The notes under the pieces are model-generated. The model had not been told where the DNA came from, made no database searches, and worked only from the letters and a program-made list of their open reading frames with translations. From assembly GCA_040217175.1 (NCBI GenBank), contig JAVJNT010000001.1, forward strand, positions 1 to 64,000: a stretch of 64,000 nt of DNA. The letters are read 5' to 3'. The stretch comes from Phycisphaerales bacterium (GTDB taxonomy: Bacteria; Planctomycetota; Phycisphaerae; Phycisphaerales; UBA1924). The translations under genes and the position numbers were made by a program. This document shows positions 27,206 to 36,638 of this stretch, piece by piece (position 1 is the stretch's first letter; each line of letters begins with the position of its first letter).

Positions 27206-27912
27206 TGGGACAGAAGATCCACCCCTTCGGCTTCCGCCTGGGAGTCACCGAAGCCCACCGCAGCCGCTGGTACGCGCCCAAGGCCATCTACGGCGAGCTG
27301 CTGGTCGAAGACCAGAAGATCCGCGAGTACCTCGACAAGCGGCTCAACCGCAACCCGGGCCGCCCGCACGCTGCCGTCGCGAGCGTCGAGATCGAACGCA
27401 CGCGTGAGGAGCTTGTCGTGCTCATCCGCACGGCCCGCCCGGGCGTGGTGATCGGCCCCAAGGGCGCCGAGGTCGAGCGCATGACCGAGGAGCTGCAGCT
27501 CATGACGGGCCGCAAGGTCTCGATCAAGATCATCGAGATCAAGAACCCCGATATGAGCGCCCAGCTCGTGGCCGCCAACGTGGCCGAGCAGCTCAGCCGC
27601 CGCAGCAGCTTCCGCCGCGTCGTGAAGATGCGGGCCGAGAGCGTGATGCAGAACGGCGCCAAGGGCGTGAAGATTCAGATCTCGGGCCGCCTGGGCGGGG
27701 CCGAGATGAGCCGTCGCCTGGACGTGCGTCTGGGCGCGCTGCCGCTCTCGACGCTGCAGGCGAACATCGACTACGGCTTCGAGGAGGCCCGCACCACGGC
27801 CGGCCGCATCGGCGTGAAGGTGTGGATCTACAAGGGCGAGTACGAGGCCCAGGACGAAGAGACGACCTCGAAGGCCGCGGGCGCCCGCGTTCGCAGCCGG
27901 GGTCGCAGGTAA
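27205..27912 (+). CDS. rpsC: 30S ribosomal protein S3
   Basis: The 235-residue S3 begins MGQKIHPFGFRLGV. It carries the KH domain with RPGVVIGPKGAEVERM and the C-terminal domain ISGRLGGAEMSRRLDVRLGALPLSTL. It lines the mRNA entry channel and contributes to helicase activity. The ATG overlaps the rplV stop by one base. Confidence 0.97.
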   Translation: MGQKIHPFGFRLGVTEAHRSRWYAPKAIYGELLVEDQKIREYLDKRLNRNPGRPHAAVASVEIERTREELVVLIRTARPGVVIGPKGAEVERMTEELQLMTGRKVSIKIIEIKNPDMSAQLVAANVAEQLSRRSSFRRVVKMRAESVMQNGAKGVKIQISGRLGGAEMSRRLDVRLGALPLSTLQANIDYGFEEARTTAGRIGVKVWIYKGEYEAQDEETTSKAAGARVRSRGRR

Positions 27913-27974
27913 GAAGGACGCAGGAACAACCGGCCCTCCGAGTGTTCGGTCGGTCGTCAGGAAGGGTTTGATCG

Positions 27975-28403
27975 ATGCCACCGTACAAGATCCCAAAGCG
28001 AGTGAAGTTCCGCAAGGAGTTCCGTCGCGTCCGCGATCGCAAGGCGACCAAGGGCAACTACGTCGCGTTCGGCGACTACGGGCTGCAGGCGCTCGAGGGC
28101 TGCTGGCTCAAGAGCAACCAGATCGAGGCGGGCCGCATCGCGTCGACGCACTTCCTGAAGCGTCAGGGCAAGCTGTTCATCCGCGTGTTCCCCGACAAGC
28201 CGGTGAGCAAGAAGCCCCTCGAGCAGCGCATGGGCAAGGGCAAGGCCGACGTGGATTACTGGGCGGCGCGCGTTCGCCCCGGCACCATGCTCTACGAGCT
28301 GGCCGGCGTGCCCGAAGAGATGGCCCGCGAGGCGATGAAGCGCATGGCCATGAAGATGCCCGTTCGCTGCCGGTTCGTCAAGCGTCGGACCACCGTGGGC
28401 TAA
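27975..28403 (+). CDS. rplP: 50S ribosomal protein L16
   Basis: The 142-residue protein shows the L16 pattern: PYKIPKRVKFRKEFR, GDYGLQALEGCWLKSNQIEAGRIA, GKGKADVDYWAARVRPGTML. It helps form the tRNA-binding site of the 50S subunit near the peptidyl transferase centre. A GGAAGG motif precedes the ATG. Length is normal. Confidence 0.97.
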   Translation: MPPYKIPKRVKFRKEFRRVRDRKATKGNYVAFGDYGLQALEGCWLKSNQIEAGRIASTHFLKRQGKLFIRVFPDKPVSKKPLEQRMGKGKADVDYWAARVRPGTMLYELAGVPEEMAREAMKRMAMKMPVRCRFVKRRTTVG

Positions 28404-28480
28404 GAAGCTGGATCGAGGGGCCGCTTGGTTCCTGGAAGTGAGTTGCGGGCCCCGCGGGGCACCGAGTTGGAGAAGGCGTC

Positions 28481-28684
28481 ATGACCGGCGAAGAAGTTCG
28501 CAAGCTCGACAACAACGAGATCCAGGCCGAGCTCGTCCGGCTGCGCAAGCGCCTGTTCCAGCTGCGCGTGCAGGCGGCCACCGAGAAGGTCGAGGACAAC
28601 AGCGAGTTCTCCAAGACCCGCAAGGACATCGCACGCCTGATGACCGAGCGTTCGGCCAGGCAACACGCCAAGAAGGCCGGCTAG
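28481..28684 (+). CDS. rpmC: 50S ribosomal protein L29
   Basis: The 67-residue protein has the two-helix L29 layout (EEVRKLDNNEIQAELVRLRK, then ATEKVEDNSEFSKTRKDIAR). L29 neighbours L23 at the tunnel exit. Gene order rplP-rpmC-rpsQ is conserved here, with a 77-base gap before it. Confidence 0.95.
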   Translation: MTGEEVRKLDNNEIQAELVRLRKRLFQLRVQAATEKVEDNSEFSKTRKDIARLMTERSARQHAKKAG

Positions 28685-28736
28685 GTAGGGATCGGATCGC
28701 GGTTCGGGCACACCGACTAGAAGAGAACGTACACGC

Positions 28737-29021
28737 ATGAGCGACAACACCGCCAGCACGACGCAGACCGAGAAGGCCAAGGGCGCCCGCGTGGGCGAGG
28801 TGACGACCGCCGGCCGCGACAAGACCATCAAGGTCGTCGTGAGCTACGTGGCCAAGCACCCCAAGTACGGCAAGTACGTCCGCCGCCGGACGATCCTGCA
28901 CGCCCACGACGAGGGCAACCAGGCCCAGGTCGGCGATCGCGTCGAGGTGGTGCCGTGCCGGCCCATGAGCAAGACCAAGTCGTGGAAGCTCGCCCGCGTA
29001 TTGGAGCACTCCAAGGGCTGA
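28737..29021 (+). CDS. rpsQ: 30S ribosomal protein S17
   Basis: The 94-residue S17 has the OB-fold core RVGEVTTAGRDKTIKVVVSY, VRRRTILHAHDE and VEVVPCRPMSKTKSWKL. The first 16 residues are a Thr/Lys-rich extension. It binds 16S rRNA early in 30S assembly. Confidence 0.96.
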   Translation: MSDNTASTTQTEKAKGARVGEVTTAGRDKTIKVVVSYVAKHPKYGKYVRRRTILHAHDEGNQAQVGDRVEVVPCRPMSKTKSWKLARVLEHSKG

Positions 29022-29105
29022 GTGGCCGACGCCGCTCAAGGCCGACAGGGTCGGAATCGAGTCTCGCACGCCCGCCAGAACAGGGCACGTAGGAAGTAGC
29101 AAGCC

Positions 29106-29492
29106 ATGCTTCAGCAAGAATCACGATGCGAAGTCGCGGACAACTCGGGGGCCAAGGTGGCCTACGTCATCCGCGTCTACGGCCGGACGAGCGCCAGCGG
29201 TAACAACACCCGCCCGGCGGCCGGCGTTGGCGATCGCGTGCTCATCTCGGTCAAGAAGGCCCTGCCCGGCGCCGACATCAAGCCCGGCGACATGTCCAAG
29301 GCGGTCGTCGTTCGTACGGCCCGCAACACCCGTCGTGCCGACGGCTCGTACGTGAAGTTCGACAGCAACGCCGTGGTGCTCATCAACCCCGATGGCAACC
29401 CCCGCGGCACGCGCATCTTCGGGCCGGTGGCCCGCGAGCTTCGCGAGAAGAACTACATGAAGATCGTCTCGCTTGCTCCGGAGGTGGTGTGA
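29106..29492 (+). CDS. rplN: 50S ribosomal protein L14
   Basis: The 128-residue L14 starts [17 protein letters not shown] and has the [19 protein letters not shown] and [20 protein letters not shown] segments. It lies at the 30S-50S interface. Its stop overlaps the rplX start by one base. Confidence 0.97.
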   Translation: MLQQESRCEVADNSGAKVAYVIRVYGRTSASGNNTRPAAGVGDRVLISVKKALPGADIKPGDMSKAVVVRTARNTRRADGSYVKFDSNAVVLINPDGNPRGTRIFGPVARELREKNYMKIVSLAPEVV

Positions 29493-29851
29493 TGGCCCGG
29501 CATATCCGCAAGGGTGACAACGTGATCGTGACCAGCGGCGACAACAAGGGCCGCACGGGCGAGGTCATGCGCATCGATACGGCCCGCGACCGCGTGTACA
29601 TCAAGGGACTGAACCTGCGTACCCGCAACGTCAAGCCCACGCGCATCAATCCCGAGGGCGGCCGCGTGACCAAGGAAGCCCCCTTCCACATCTCCAACGT
29701 CAGCCCGGTGGTGGACGGCAAGCCGACGCGCGTCCGCTTCCCGACCGACGGCGACGGCAAGAAGCAGCGTGTGGCGGTCCGCGGCGGCAAGGTGCTGGCC
29801 GTCGAGGCGCGGCGCAAGGGCGGCGAGTCGGCAAGCAAGGACACCCTGTAA
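29492..29851 (+). CDS. rplX: 50S ribosomal protein L24
   Basis: The 119-residue protein has the KOW motif (HIRKGDNVIVTSGDNKGRTG) and INPEGGRVTKEAPFHISNV. L24 starts 50S assembly at the 5' end of 23S rRNA. ATG 29492 overlaps the rplN stop; the GTG one codon earlier is less likely. Confidence 0.96.
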   Translation: MARHIRKGDNVIVTSGDNKGRTGEVMRIDTARDRVYIKGLNLRTRNVKPTRINPEGGRVTKEAPFHISNVSPVVDGKPTRVRFPTDGDGKKQRVAVRGGKVLAVEARRKGGESASKDTL

Positions 29852-29882
29852 CCCAGCGGTTCTCCGGAAGGACTGATACGAG

Positions 29883-30527
29883 ATGGCCAAGAACAAGCCC
29901 AACCAGGACGACCCCGCCATCAAGGCGGCCGCCGCGCCCCGCGAAGGGATGCAGCGCCTGCGCAAGCGCTACCTCGAGGACGCACGGGCCGAGGTGACCA
30001 AGCAGTTCGGCGTGACCAACCCGATGGCGATGCCGGTGCTCGATCGCATCGTGATCAACGTCAACATGGGACGCTTCCTCGACGGCCCGAAGATTCCGCC
30101 GAACGTCCGCGCGACGGTGGTCGACACGCTCACGCAGATTACCGGCCAGAAGCCAGTCGTGGTCAAGGCCAAGAAGAGCGTCTCGAACTTCAAGGTGCGC
30201 GAGGGAATGGAGACCTCGGCGATGGTCACGATGCGTGGCGATCGCATGTGGGACTTCCTCGATCGGTTCATCAACCTGGCCACTCCGCGTATCAAGGACT
30301 TCCGCGGCGTCTCGGACTCGTCCTTCGACAAGGCCGGCAACTACTCGCTGGGCCTGAACGAGCAGGGCGTCTTCCCGGAAATCAACATGGCCAACGTGAC
30401 GTTCACGCACGGCATGAACATCAACTTCGTCTTCCGCAACTCGGACAAGGCCAAGAGCAGGGCCGTGCTCGAGAGCCTGGGCATGCCGTTCCGCAAGCCC
30501 GCCCCGCCGAAGAAGAAGGCCAGCTGA
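29883..30527 (+). CDS. rplE: 50S ribosomal protein L5
   Basis: The 214-residue protein has L5 motifs: GMQRLRKRYLEDARAEV, DRIVINVNMGRF, KARKSVSNFKVREGM-like segments, GNYSLGLNEQGVFPEI. It binds 5S rRNA and contacts P-site tRNA. An extra N-terminal segment of about 20 polar residues precedes the core and the C-terminus is Lys-rich, giving a protein longer than the usual 180. Confidence 0.96.
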   Translation: MAKNKPNQDDPAIKAAAAPREGMQRLRKRYLEDARAEVTKQFGVTNPMAMPVLDRIVINVNMGRFLDGPKIPPNVRATVVDTLTQITGQKPVVVKAKKSVSNFKVREGMETSAMVTMRGDRMWDFLDRFINLATPRIKDFRGVSDSSFDKAGNYSLGLNEQGVFPEINMANVTFTHGMNINFVFRNSDKAKSRAVLESLGMPFRKPAPPKKKAS

Positions 30528-30582
30528 GACAGATCAGGACCACCAAGGCGGCCGGCAGGGCCACCGGGAGTGAAGCAGAAGT

Positions 30583-30768
30583 ATGGCGACCAAGGCACAG
30601 ATCGCAAAGAGCAACAAGACGCCCAAGTACTCGACGCGCACCGTTCGTCGGTGCGAGCTGACGGGGCGGTCTCGCGGGGTGTACCGCAAGTTCCGCATCA
30701 GCCGCATCATGCTCCGCAAGCTCGCCCACGAGGGCAAGATTCCGGGCATGCGGAAGGCAAGCTGGTAG
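30583..30768 (+). CDS. rpsN: 30S ribosomal protein S14, short form lacking zinc cysteines
   Basis: The 61-residue length matches the short type-Z S14, with YRKF and the C-terminal IPGMRKASW. In that type, two CxxC pairs bind zinc. Here they read CELT and SRIM, so only one cysteine remains and no zinc site can form. It packs in the 30S head near S3 and S10. Confidence 0.95.
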   Translation: MATKAQIAKSNKTPKYSTRTVRRCELTGRSRGVYRKFRISRIMLRKLAHEGKIPGMRKASW

Positions 30769-30885
30769 GTCTTTCAGGCGACGAGGCTCTTTCGTCAGGC
30801 ACAGCGCCGGCCCGAGACACGGGCATAAGCGGCGGTCAGGTAAGGCTCGAGCCCCGTGGGGCCGGGCAGGAGGTCATCGGAAGCG

Positions 30886-31284
30886 ATGTCGGTCAACGAC
30901 CCCATCTCGGACATGCTCACGCGGCTCCGCAACGGCCTGCGAAACCGCAGCCGCAAGGTGGACTGCCTGAACAGCAAGGTGTGCCGCGGCGTCGCCCAGG
31001 TCCTCCAGGACGAGGGCTACGTCGAGGGCTTCGAAGTGGTCGACGACGGCCGCCAGGGCATCCTTCGGGTGTCGCTCCGCTACGGCTCGGCCGGGGAGCC
31101 GCTGATCGCTTCGCTGACGCGCGTCAGCAAGCCGGGCCGCCGCGTCTACAACGGCGTCGACGACCTGCCCCGCCCGCTGCAGGGCATGGGCATCGCGGTC
31201 GTGTCGACCAGCCGGGGCGTGATGAGCGATCGCAAGTGCCGCAACGAGCGCGTGGGCGGCGAACTGCTGGCGGTGGTCCAGTAA
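30886..31284 (+). CDS. rpsH: 30S ribosomal protein S8
   Basis: The 132-residue protein shows the S8 pattern (NDPISDMLTRLRNGLRN, RVSKPGRRVY, ISTSRGVMSDRK-type end VSTSRGVMSDRKCRNERVGGELLAVV in parts). S8 binds helix 21 of 16S rRNA and in E. coli represses the spc operon. ATG 30886 has AGGAGG upstream; a preceding in-frame ATG lacks one. Confidence 0.96.
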   Translation: MSVNDPISDMLTRLRNGLRNRSRKVDCLNSKVCRGVAQVLQDEGYVEGFEVVDDGRQGILRVSLRYGSAGEPLIASLTRVSKPGRRVYNGVDDLPRPLQGMGIAVVSTSRGVMSDRKCRNERVGGELLAVVQ

Positions 31285-31340
31285 GCCAAGGGCATGAACC
31301 GGCCGCCGGCGATTCGGCGAGCCGAGGAGGTTGATTCGCA

Positions 31341-31892
31341 ATGTCACGCATCGGCAAGAAGCCCATCTCCGTGCCCAAGGGCGTCAAGGTGAACGTCGAC
31401 GGCCAGACCGTGCGCGTCGAGGGCTCCAAGGGCTCGCTCTCGCACGAGGTCCACCCGCTGGTGAGCGTCGCCTGGGACGAGGGCGAGCAGACGCTGTCGT
31501 TCGCCGTGCCCGAGGGCAAGGAAGGCGACCGCCGGGCCAAGAGCCTGTGGGGGACCAGCCGCTCGATCGTCGAGAACAACATCCTCGGCGTCAGCCAGGG
31601 CTACACCAAGGTGCTCGAGGTGCAGGGCGTGGGCTACACCGCGTCGGTCGAGGGCAACCGCCTGAAGCTGATCGTCGGCTTTGCCAACCCGATCTTCAAG
31701 GACATCCCCCAGGGCGTTGACGTGAAGGTCGAAAAGCAGACCGTGACGGTGACCGGCTACGACAAGCAGTCAGTGGGCCAGTTCGCCGCCGAAGTGCGTG
31801 CGACCCGCAAGCCCGAGCCGTACAATGGCAAGGGCATCAAGTACAGCGACGAGACGATCATCCGCAAGGAGGGCAAGACCGCCGGCGCGTGA
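31341..31892 (+). CDS. rplF: 50S ribosomal protein L6
   Basis: The 183-residue L6 begins MSRIGKKPISVPKGVKV and carries both repeats, with QGYTKVLEVQGVGYTASV and the C-terminal EPYNGKGIKYSDETIIRKEGK. It sits near the factor-binding site. Length is normal. Confidence 0.97.
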   Translation: MSRIGKKPISVPKGVKVNVDGQTVRVEGSKGSLSHEVHPLVSVAWDEGEQTLSFAVPEGKEGDRRAKSLWGTSRSIVENNILGVSQGYTKVLEVQGVGYTASVEGNRLKLIVGFANPIFKDIPQGVDVKVEKQTVTVTGYDKQSVGQFAAEVRATRKPEPYNGKGIKYSDETIIRKEGKTAGA

Positions 31893-31980
31893 TGCCCGGT
31901 GGGTCCGCCGGCCCCTGCGAGGGTTCCGGCTGGTCGTGGTTCTCGACAGTGGTTCCGGTTCTTTTTGAGGTTCTGACGCA

Positions 31981-32343
31981 ATGGACAGGCAGCAAGCAAA
32001 GCAAGCACGCCGCACACGCCGCCGCATCGGCATCCGCAAGCGCGTCTCGGGCACGGGCGAGATCCCACGCCTGAGCATCTATCGCTCGCTGCGGCACGTG
32101 TACGCCCAGGTGGTCAACGACCTGGACGGCACGACCATCTGCGCCGCCTCGACGATGGACAAGGGATTCAAGGGCGACGGCACGGGCAACGCCGAAGCCG
32201 CCAAGGCCGTTGGCACGCTCATCGCCGAGCGTGCGAAGGCCAAGGGCGTCGAGAAGGTTGTCTTCGACCGTGGCGGGTTCCGCTACCACGGGCGTGTCAA
32301 GGCGCTGGCCGACGCGGCCCGCGAGGGCGGATTGAAGTTCTGA
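31981..32343 (+). CDS. rplR: 50S ribosomal protein L18
   Basis: The 120-residue protein shows L18 motifs: [60 protein letters not shown] in parts. It binds 5S rRNA with L5. Spacing to neighbours is normal for the spc order. Confidence 0.96.
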   Translation: MDRQQAKQARRTRRRIGIRKRVSGTGEIPRLSIYRSLRHVYAQVVNDLDGTTICAASTMDKGFKGDGTGNAEAAKAVGTLIAERAKAKGVEKVVFDRGGFRYHGRVKALADAAREGGLKF

Positions 32344-32398
32344 CGAATTCGGGGCGCTCGCGCGAGCCGCCCCGTGGATATGGAAACGAGGGCGCTCC

Positions 32399-33013
32399 AT
32401 GCCTGAGATGATCGACGAAGCCGGGCAGATCGAATCGACCACGGTCAACATCTATCGCACCGCCGCGACGGTGAAGGGTGGCCGGCGCTTCAGCTTTGGA
32501 GCGCTCGTGGTCGTGGGCGATCGCCAGGGCAAGGTGGGCTACGGCTACGCGAAGAGCACGGAAGTGCCCGTGGCCATCGAGAAGGCCCAGCGCAAGGCCC
32601 GCCGCAGCATGGTGACCGTCAAGCGTCTGGGCACGACCGTGCCCCACGAGGTCGAGACGAACTTCTCCGCCTCGACCATCCGCCTGATCCCGGCCACGCC
32701 CGGTACCGGCATCGTGGCCGGCGCCACCGTTCGCGCCGTGCTCGAGATGGCCGGCTACAGCGACTGCATTACCAAGAGCATCGGCTCGGGCAACAAGCTC
32801 AACGTCGTCAAGGCCGTCGTCGACGGGCTGGCGAAGATGCGGCTGACCGAGGACGTGGCCGCGAGCCGCGGCGTGGAACTGGGCGACTCGGTCATCCAGC
32901 AGCGCATCGATCGGGCCCGTGCACTCACCGGCGCCGGCATTGGCGCGAGCACCGAGCCGTCCGCCGATGCGTCTGATTCGTCCGACGACGCCGACAAGGC
33001 CAGCGATAACTGA
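32399..33013 (+). CDS. rpsE: 30S ribosomal protein S5 with acidic C-terminal tail
   Basis: The 204-residue S5 has a core with VKGGRRFSFGALVVVGDRQG, GYGYAKSTEVPVAIEKA and NVVKAVVDGLAKM. The last 25 residues are Ser/Asp-rich (ASDSSDDADKASDN), which is not usual. It monitors translation accuracy. Next comes rplO; the rpmD (L30) gene that usually lies between them is absent. Confidence 0.96.
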   Translation: MPEMIDEAGQIESTTVNIYRTAATVKGGRRFSFGALVVVGDRQGKVGYGYAKSTEVPVAIEKAQRKARRSMVTVKRLGTTVPHEVETNFSASTIRLIPATPGTGIVAGATVRAVLEMAGYSDCITKSIGSGNKLNVVKAVVDGLAKMRLTEDVAASRGVELGDSVIQQRIDRARALTGAGIGASTEPSADASDSSDDADKASDN

Positions 33014-33062
33014 TTGATCTCGACGGGCCTCGCGTTGGAGCGGGCCAGGGAGTTTTGAAGCC

Positions 33063-33644
33063 ATGATGATCCACGAGATCACGTCCCAAGCGGGTCGCTA
33101 CAAGCAGCGCAAGCGCGTCGGCCGAGGCCAAGGCAGCGGCGGCAAGCGCGCCGGCCGGGGCCAGAAGGGCGCCGGCAGCCGCCGTGGCCACTCCACCCTC
33201 CACCAGTTCGAGGGCGGGCAGATGCCCATGTTCCGCACGATGCCCAAGTTCGGCTTCACGAACGTCAAGTTCAAGACGCTGTTCTGGATCGTCAACATTA
33301 AGGACATCGTCGAGCACGAGAGCTTCAAGAGCGGTGGCGAGGTCAACGCCCAGTCGCTCATCGATGCCGGCCTGATCCGCGATACCAGCCGCGACGTCAA
33401 GATCCTGGGCAACGTGCCCGAGGGTGGCCTGAAGACCAAGCTGACCGTGAACGTCAGCCGCGTCAGCGGATCGGCCCGGAAGATCATCGAAGACGCCGGC
33501 GGAGCGGTGACCGAGAGCGGCACGCGTCGCGATCGCGTCCGCGGCATCGATCGCAACAGCGACGACAAGACGCCCAAGAACCTCACCAAGAAGCTCCGGC
33601 GGCCGAACCTCGAGCGTCGCCAGGCGTCCAAGTCCAAGAAGTAA
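33063..33644 (+). CDS. rplO: 50S ribosomal protein L15
   Basis: The 193-residue protein has the Gly/Arg-rich L15 start (RKRVGRGQGSGGKRAGRGQKGA in parts) and FEGGQMPMFRTMPKFGF. The C-terminal half is less conserved and longer than the usual 145 residues, ending in a Lys/Ser tail. Start is either of two adjacent ATG codons. It precedes secY by 78 bases. Confidence 0.95.
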   Translation: MMIHEITSQAGRYKQRKRVGRGQGSGGKRAGRGQKGAGSRRGHSTLHQFEGGQMPMFRTMPKFGFTNVKFKTLFWIVNIKDIVEHESFKSGGEVNAQSLIDAGLIRDTSRDVKILGNVPEGGLKTKLTVNVSRVSGSARKIIEDAGGAVTESGTRRDRVRGIDRNSDDKTPKNLTKKLRRPNLERRQASKSKK

Positions 33645-33722
33645 CGCGTCGGGCCGTCCCCTCTGGCCGGCCGAACGGCGGGCTTATGATGGGTCCGGCC
33701 GCGAGACGCCGGCGGAGTATCG

Positions 33723-35129
33723 ATGATCCAGGCCCTGCTCAACGTATTCCGAATCGCCGAGCTGCGAACCAAGGTGCTGTTCACCCTGGGCATGCTCGCG
33801 GTCTATCGCATCGGAATGTGGATTCCCCTGCCGGGGGTCAACCAGGAAGCGCTCAAGCTGTCGGCCGAGCTCCAGCAGGAGGCCGGCGGCGCCCTGGGTC
33901 GCGCGATGAGCTTCATGTCGGTCTTCAGCGGCGGGTCGCTCTCGCAGTCGACGATCTTCGGCCTGGGCATCATGCCGTACATCTCGGCGGCCATCATCTT
34001 CCAGCTCTTGGGCTCGGTGCTTCCCAGCCTGAAGGCGCTCAAGGAAGAGGGCCCGACCGGCCAGCAGAAGATCCAGGAGTGGACGCGCTACGCCACCGTG
34101 GGCCTGTGCATCGTCCAGGCCATCGGCTGGCTCTACTACATCTCCCAGCAAGCCGGCCCCGGCGGCGAGATGATCGTGTACGGCCAGTGGCGCCAGAGCC
34201 CGCTGTGGTGGGTCATGGGCGTGACGGTGCTGACCGCCGGCACCGTGTTCCTGATGTGGCTCGGCGAGCAGATCGACCGGCATGGCATCGGCAACGGCAT
34301 GTCCATGATCATCATGGCCAGCATCTTGGCCGGCATGCCGATGGCGGTGAGCTGGGTCATCAGCAACTTCAACCCCCAGGCCCCCGACGGCCTGAACTGG
34401 ATGAGCATCATCCTGCTCGTCGGTGGCTTCGTCGGCGTCGTGGCGGGCTCGGTGCTCATGACCGTCGCCCAGCGGCGCATCCCCATCCAGCAGGCCAAGC
34501 ACACCCGCGGCCGGCGCACCTACGGCGGGCAGCGCAGCTACCTTCCGCTGCGCGTCAACCATGGCGGCGTGATGCCGATCATCTTCGCCAGCTCGCTGAT
34601 GATCTTCCCATCGGTCATATTCAGCGGCATCTCGGAAGCCACCCAGCAGAGCGGCGGCATCCTCTTCACGCTGTCGAACTGGTTCGGCGATGCGCTCAAC
34701 TACGGCCAGTTCCCCTACATCATGCTGCACGTCCTCATGGTGTACTTCTTCAGCTACTTCTGGATCACCATCCAGTTCAACCCTGAAGAGATCAGCAAGC
34801 AGATGCGCGATCATGGCTCGTTCATCCCGGGCCTGCGTCCCGGTCCGCGCACGGCCGAGTACCTCGAGGCGGTCATGGAGCGGCTGACGTACGTCGGCGG
34901 CGCGTTCCTGGCGGTCATCGCGGTGCTGCCGATGCTGGTGAGCGTGGCCATGGGCGTGCCCTTCCACGTCACCCAGTTCCTGGGCGGCACAGGGCTGCTC
35001 ATCGTCGTCGCGGTGATCCTCGACTTCGTGCAGCGCATCGAGGCCAACCTGCTCATGCGCAACTACGCCGGCTTCCTCGGCGGGCAGGACGGCACGGGCA
35101 AGGGACCGAAGCTCCGCGGCCCGCGGTGA
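33723..35129 (+). CDS. secY: protein translocase subunit SecY
   Basis: The 468-residue protein is the core pore of the Sec translocon, with ten predicted transmembrane helices. Visible features are VYRIGMWIPLPGV at TM1, the GIMPYISAAIIFQLL plug/TM2 region, RRTYGGQRSYLPLRVNHGGVMPIIFASS around TM6-7, and FIPGLRPGPRTAEYL in the cytoplasmic loop. It overlaps map by four bases (GTGA). The adk gene commonly next to secY is missing. Confidence 0.97.
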   Translation: MIQALLNVFRIAELRTKVLFTLGMLAVYRIGMWIPLPGVNQEALKLSAELQQEAGGALGRAMSFMSVFSGGSLSQSTIFGLGIMPYISAAIIFQLLGSVLPSLKALKEEGPTGQQKIQEWTRYATVGLCIVQAIGWLYYISQQAGPGGEMIVYGQWRQSPLWWVMGVTVLTAGTVFLMWLGEQIDRHGIGNGMSMIIMASILAGMPMAVSWVISNFNPQAPDGLNWMSIILLVGGFVGVVAGSVLMTVAQRRIPIQQAKHTRGRRTYGGQRSYLPLRVNHGGVMPIIFASSLMIFPSVIFSGISEATQQSGGILFTLSNWFGDALNYGQFPYIMLHVLMVYFFSYFWITIQFNPEEISKQMRDHGSFIPGLRPGPRTAEYLEAVMERLTYVGGAFLAVIAVLPMLVSVAMGVPFHVTQFLGGTGLLIVVAVILDFVQRIEANLLMRNYAGFLGGQDGTGKGPKLRGPR

Positions 35130-35908
35130 TCGACCGAGGCCACCGCCTTCGCGGACCGCAGCTCTATACCCAAGGCGACCTCGCCGCACTCGAACGTGCG
35201 GCTCGTCTTGCGCGCACCATCATGGATGAACTGCTCCGACTCGTCGCCGAGGCCGTGACACCGCTCGACATCGAACGCGAGTGCCGGCGTCTCGTGGTCG
35301 ACGCAGGCGGAGAGCCCGTCATGGCGCACGTCGTCATCGATCAGGGCGAGCCGTTTGGCGCGTCGTGCTCGGTCTGCGTCGACGATACGGTGACGCACGC
35401 CAGGCCCGATGACCGTCCGCTTCGGCCGGGGCAATTCGTCACGATCGACCTCATGCTCGGGCTCGATGGCTGGCACGCGGACGTGGCCGACACGGTGGTC
35501 GTCGGTGGTGGGGGGCATCCGCTGCTCGACGCCCTTGATGCCGTTTGGAGTGCAGGCATCGGAGCGATCGGGCCCGGAATTCCGTGGGCGAGCGTCGCGA
35601 ACGCGATGGCGGCAGCGGCGGAAAGCCACGGCGTCCAGATTGTCCGCGGCCTGGCCGGCCACGGCATCGGACTCGCGCCGCATGAGCTTCCCGTCTTGCC
35701 GCTCGCTCCAGCAGCGGCCGACCCGCAGGTCATCCTCCGACCTGGAATGGTCTTCACGCTCGAGCCGGCCATCACGTCTGGCATCGGGGATACCACCGAT
35801 TCGGAGGATGGGTGGGCCATCAAGACGGCGGACGGGGCTCCGGCCGCCGCTCGCGAGGCGGTCATCGCGGTCGAAAGCGACGGAATCCGCATGCTCGGCG
35901 GGCCCTGA
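35126..35908 (+). CDS. map: type I methionine aminopeptidase
   Basis: The 260-residue enzyme removes the initiator methionine from new proteins. The five metal ligands expected of the family are present: Asp108, Asp119, His179 (GHGIG), Glu213 (TLEPAI) and Glu250. The substrate-side histidine aligns with His91. GTG 35126 overlaps the secY stop by four bases, which supports coupled translation. The N-terminal and middle parts diverge from E. coli Map, but the catalytic layout is intact. Confidence 0.93.
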   Translation: MIDRGHRLRGPQLYTQGDLAALERAARLARTIMDELLRLVAEAVTPLDIERECRRLVVDAGGEPVMAHVVIDQGEPFGASCSVCVDDTVTHARPDDRPLRPGQFVTIDLMLGLDGWHADVADTVVVGGGGHPLLDALDAVWSAGIGAIGPGIPWASVANAMAAAAESHGVQIVRGLAGHGIGLAPHELPVLPLAPAAADPQVILRPGMVFTLEPAITSGIGDTTDSEDGWAIKTADGAPAAAREAVIAVESDGIRMLGGP

Positions 35909-35935
35909 TCTGATGACTCTGGCGAGCCGGCGGGG

Positions 35936-35941
35936 TACAAT
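35936..35941 (+). promoter_or_regulatory. candidate -10 element before rpmJ
   Basis: TACAAT matches a sigma70 -10, but the -35 region 17-18 bases upstream (ATGACT/GATGAC) is weak. It lies 84 bases before rpmJ and may give the alpha-operon part its own promoter. Confidence 0.3.
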
Positions 35942-36024
35942 CCCCTTCGCACCGGGCCGTAAGCGGGTGCGTGATGGTATCGTTGTCGGCCCTGTGGTAG
36001 GCCATTGTCAGTGCGAGGTGCCCG

Positions 36025-36141
36025 ATGAAGGTGAAAGCAAGTGTCAAGCGGCGGTCGAAGGACTGCCAGATCGTGCGCCGTCGCGGCCGGGTCTACATCA
36101 TCAACAAGAAGAACCCCCGCTTCAAGCAGCGCCAGGGCTGA
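36025..36141 (+). CDS. rpmJ: 50S ribosomal protein L36, cysteine-poor form
   Basis: This gene encodes 38 residues: [20 protein letters not shown], ending in FKQRQG. The size, start and end match bacterial L36. The usual zinc ligands (CxxC, a third Cys and a His) are reduced to one cysteine, so this is the zinc-free form. GAGG lies eight bases before the ATG. It follows map with no infA between them and is followed by rpsM. Confidence 0.93.
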   Translation: MKVKASVKRRSKDCQIVRRRGRVYIINKKNPRFKQRQG

Positions 36142-36179
36142 GAAACCTCTGAACTGGCCCGGGGCCAGGGAGTACACGC

Positions 36180-36557
36180 GTGCCGCGTATCGCAGGTATT
36201 GACATCCCAGACCGCAAGAAGATCTACTACGCCCTGCAGTACGTGCACGGCATCGGTCCGAAGTACGCCGCGGACATCCTGACCGAGGCGCAGATCGATC
36301 CGAACCGCCGCGCGAACGACCTGACCGAGCAGGAGGTCGCCCAGATTGGTGCGATCATCGACAACAACTACCTCGTCGAGGGTGCGCTGCGTCGCCAGGT
36401 CGGCCAGAACATCCAGCGCCTGAAGGACACGCGTGCCTACCGCGGCGAGCGTCACCGTCGTGGCCTGCCCGTGCACGGCCAGCGCACGCGTTGCAACGCC
36501 CGCACCCGCAAGGGCCGCAAGAAGACCGTGGCCGGCAAGAAGGGCGTCAAGGGCTAA
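36180..36557 (+). CDS. rpsM: 30S ribosomal protein S13
   Basis: The 125-residue protein begins at GTG with [20 protein letters not shown] and contains the helix-hairpin-helix HGIGPKYA and [19 protein letters not shown] segments. S13 bridges the 30S head to the 50S subunit. Spacing to rpmJ is 38 bases. Confidence 0.97.
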   Translation: MPRIAGIDIPDRKKIYYALQYVHGIGPKYAADILTEAQIDPNRRANDLTEQEVAQIGAIIDNNYLVEGALRRQVGQNIQRLKDTRAYRGERHRRGLPVHGQRTRCNARTRKGRKKTVAGKKGVKG

Positions 36558-36638
36558 AGCGCCCGCATGGGCACGACACTTATCGCCAGCTTCCAGCCCG
36601 CAAGGGAACTCGAAGTGGAAGCGATTGGAGCGAACTGA

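Noticed and set aside
33684-35189. A 501-codon minus-strand open frame opposite secY
   Set aside because: It has only His/Asp/Arg-rich low-complexity sequence typical of shadows of membrane proteins.
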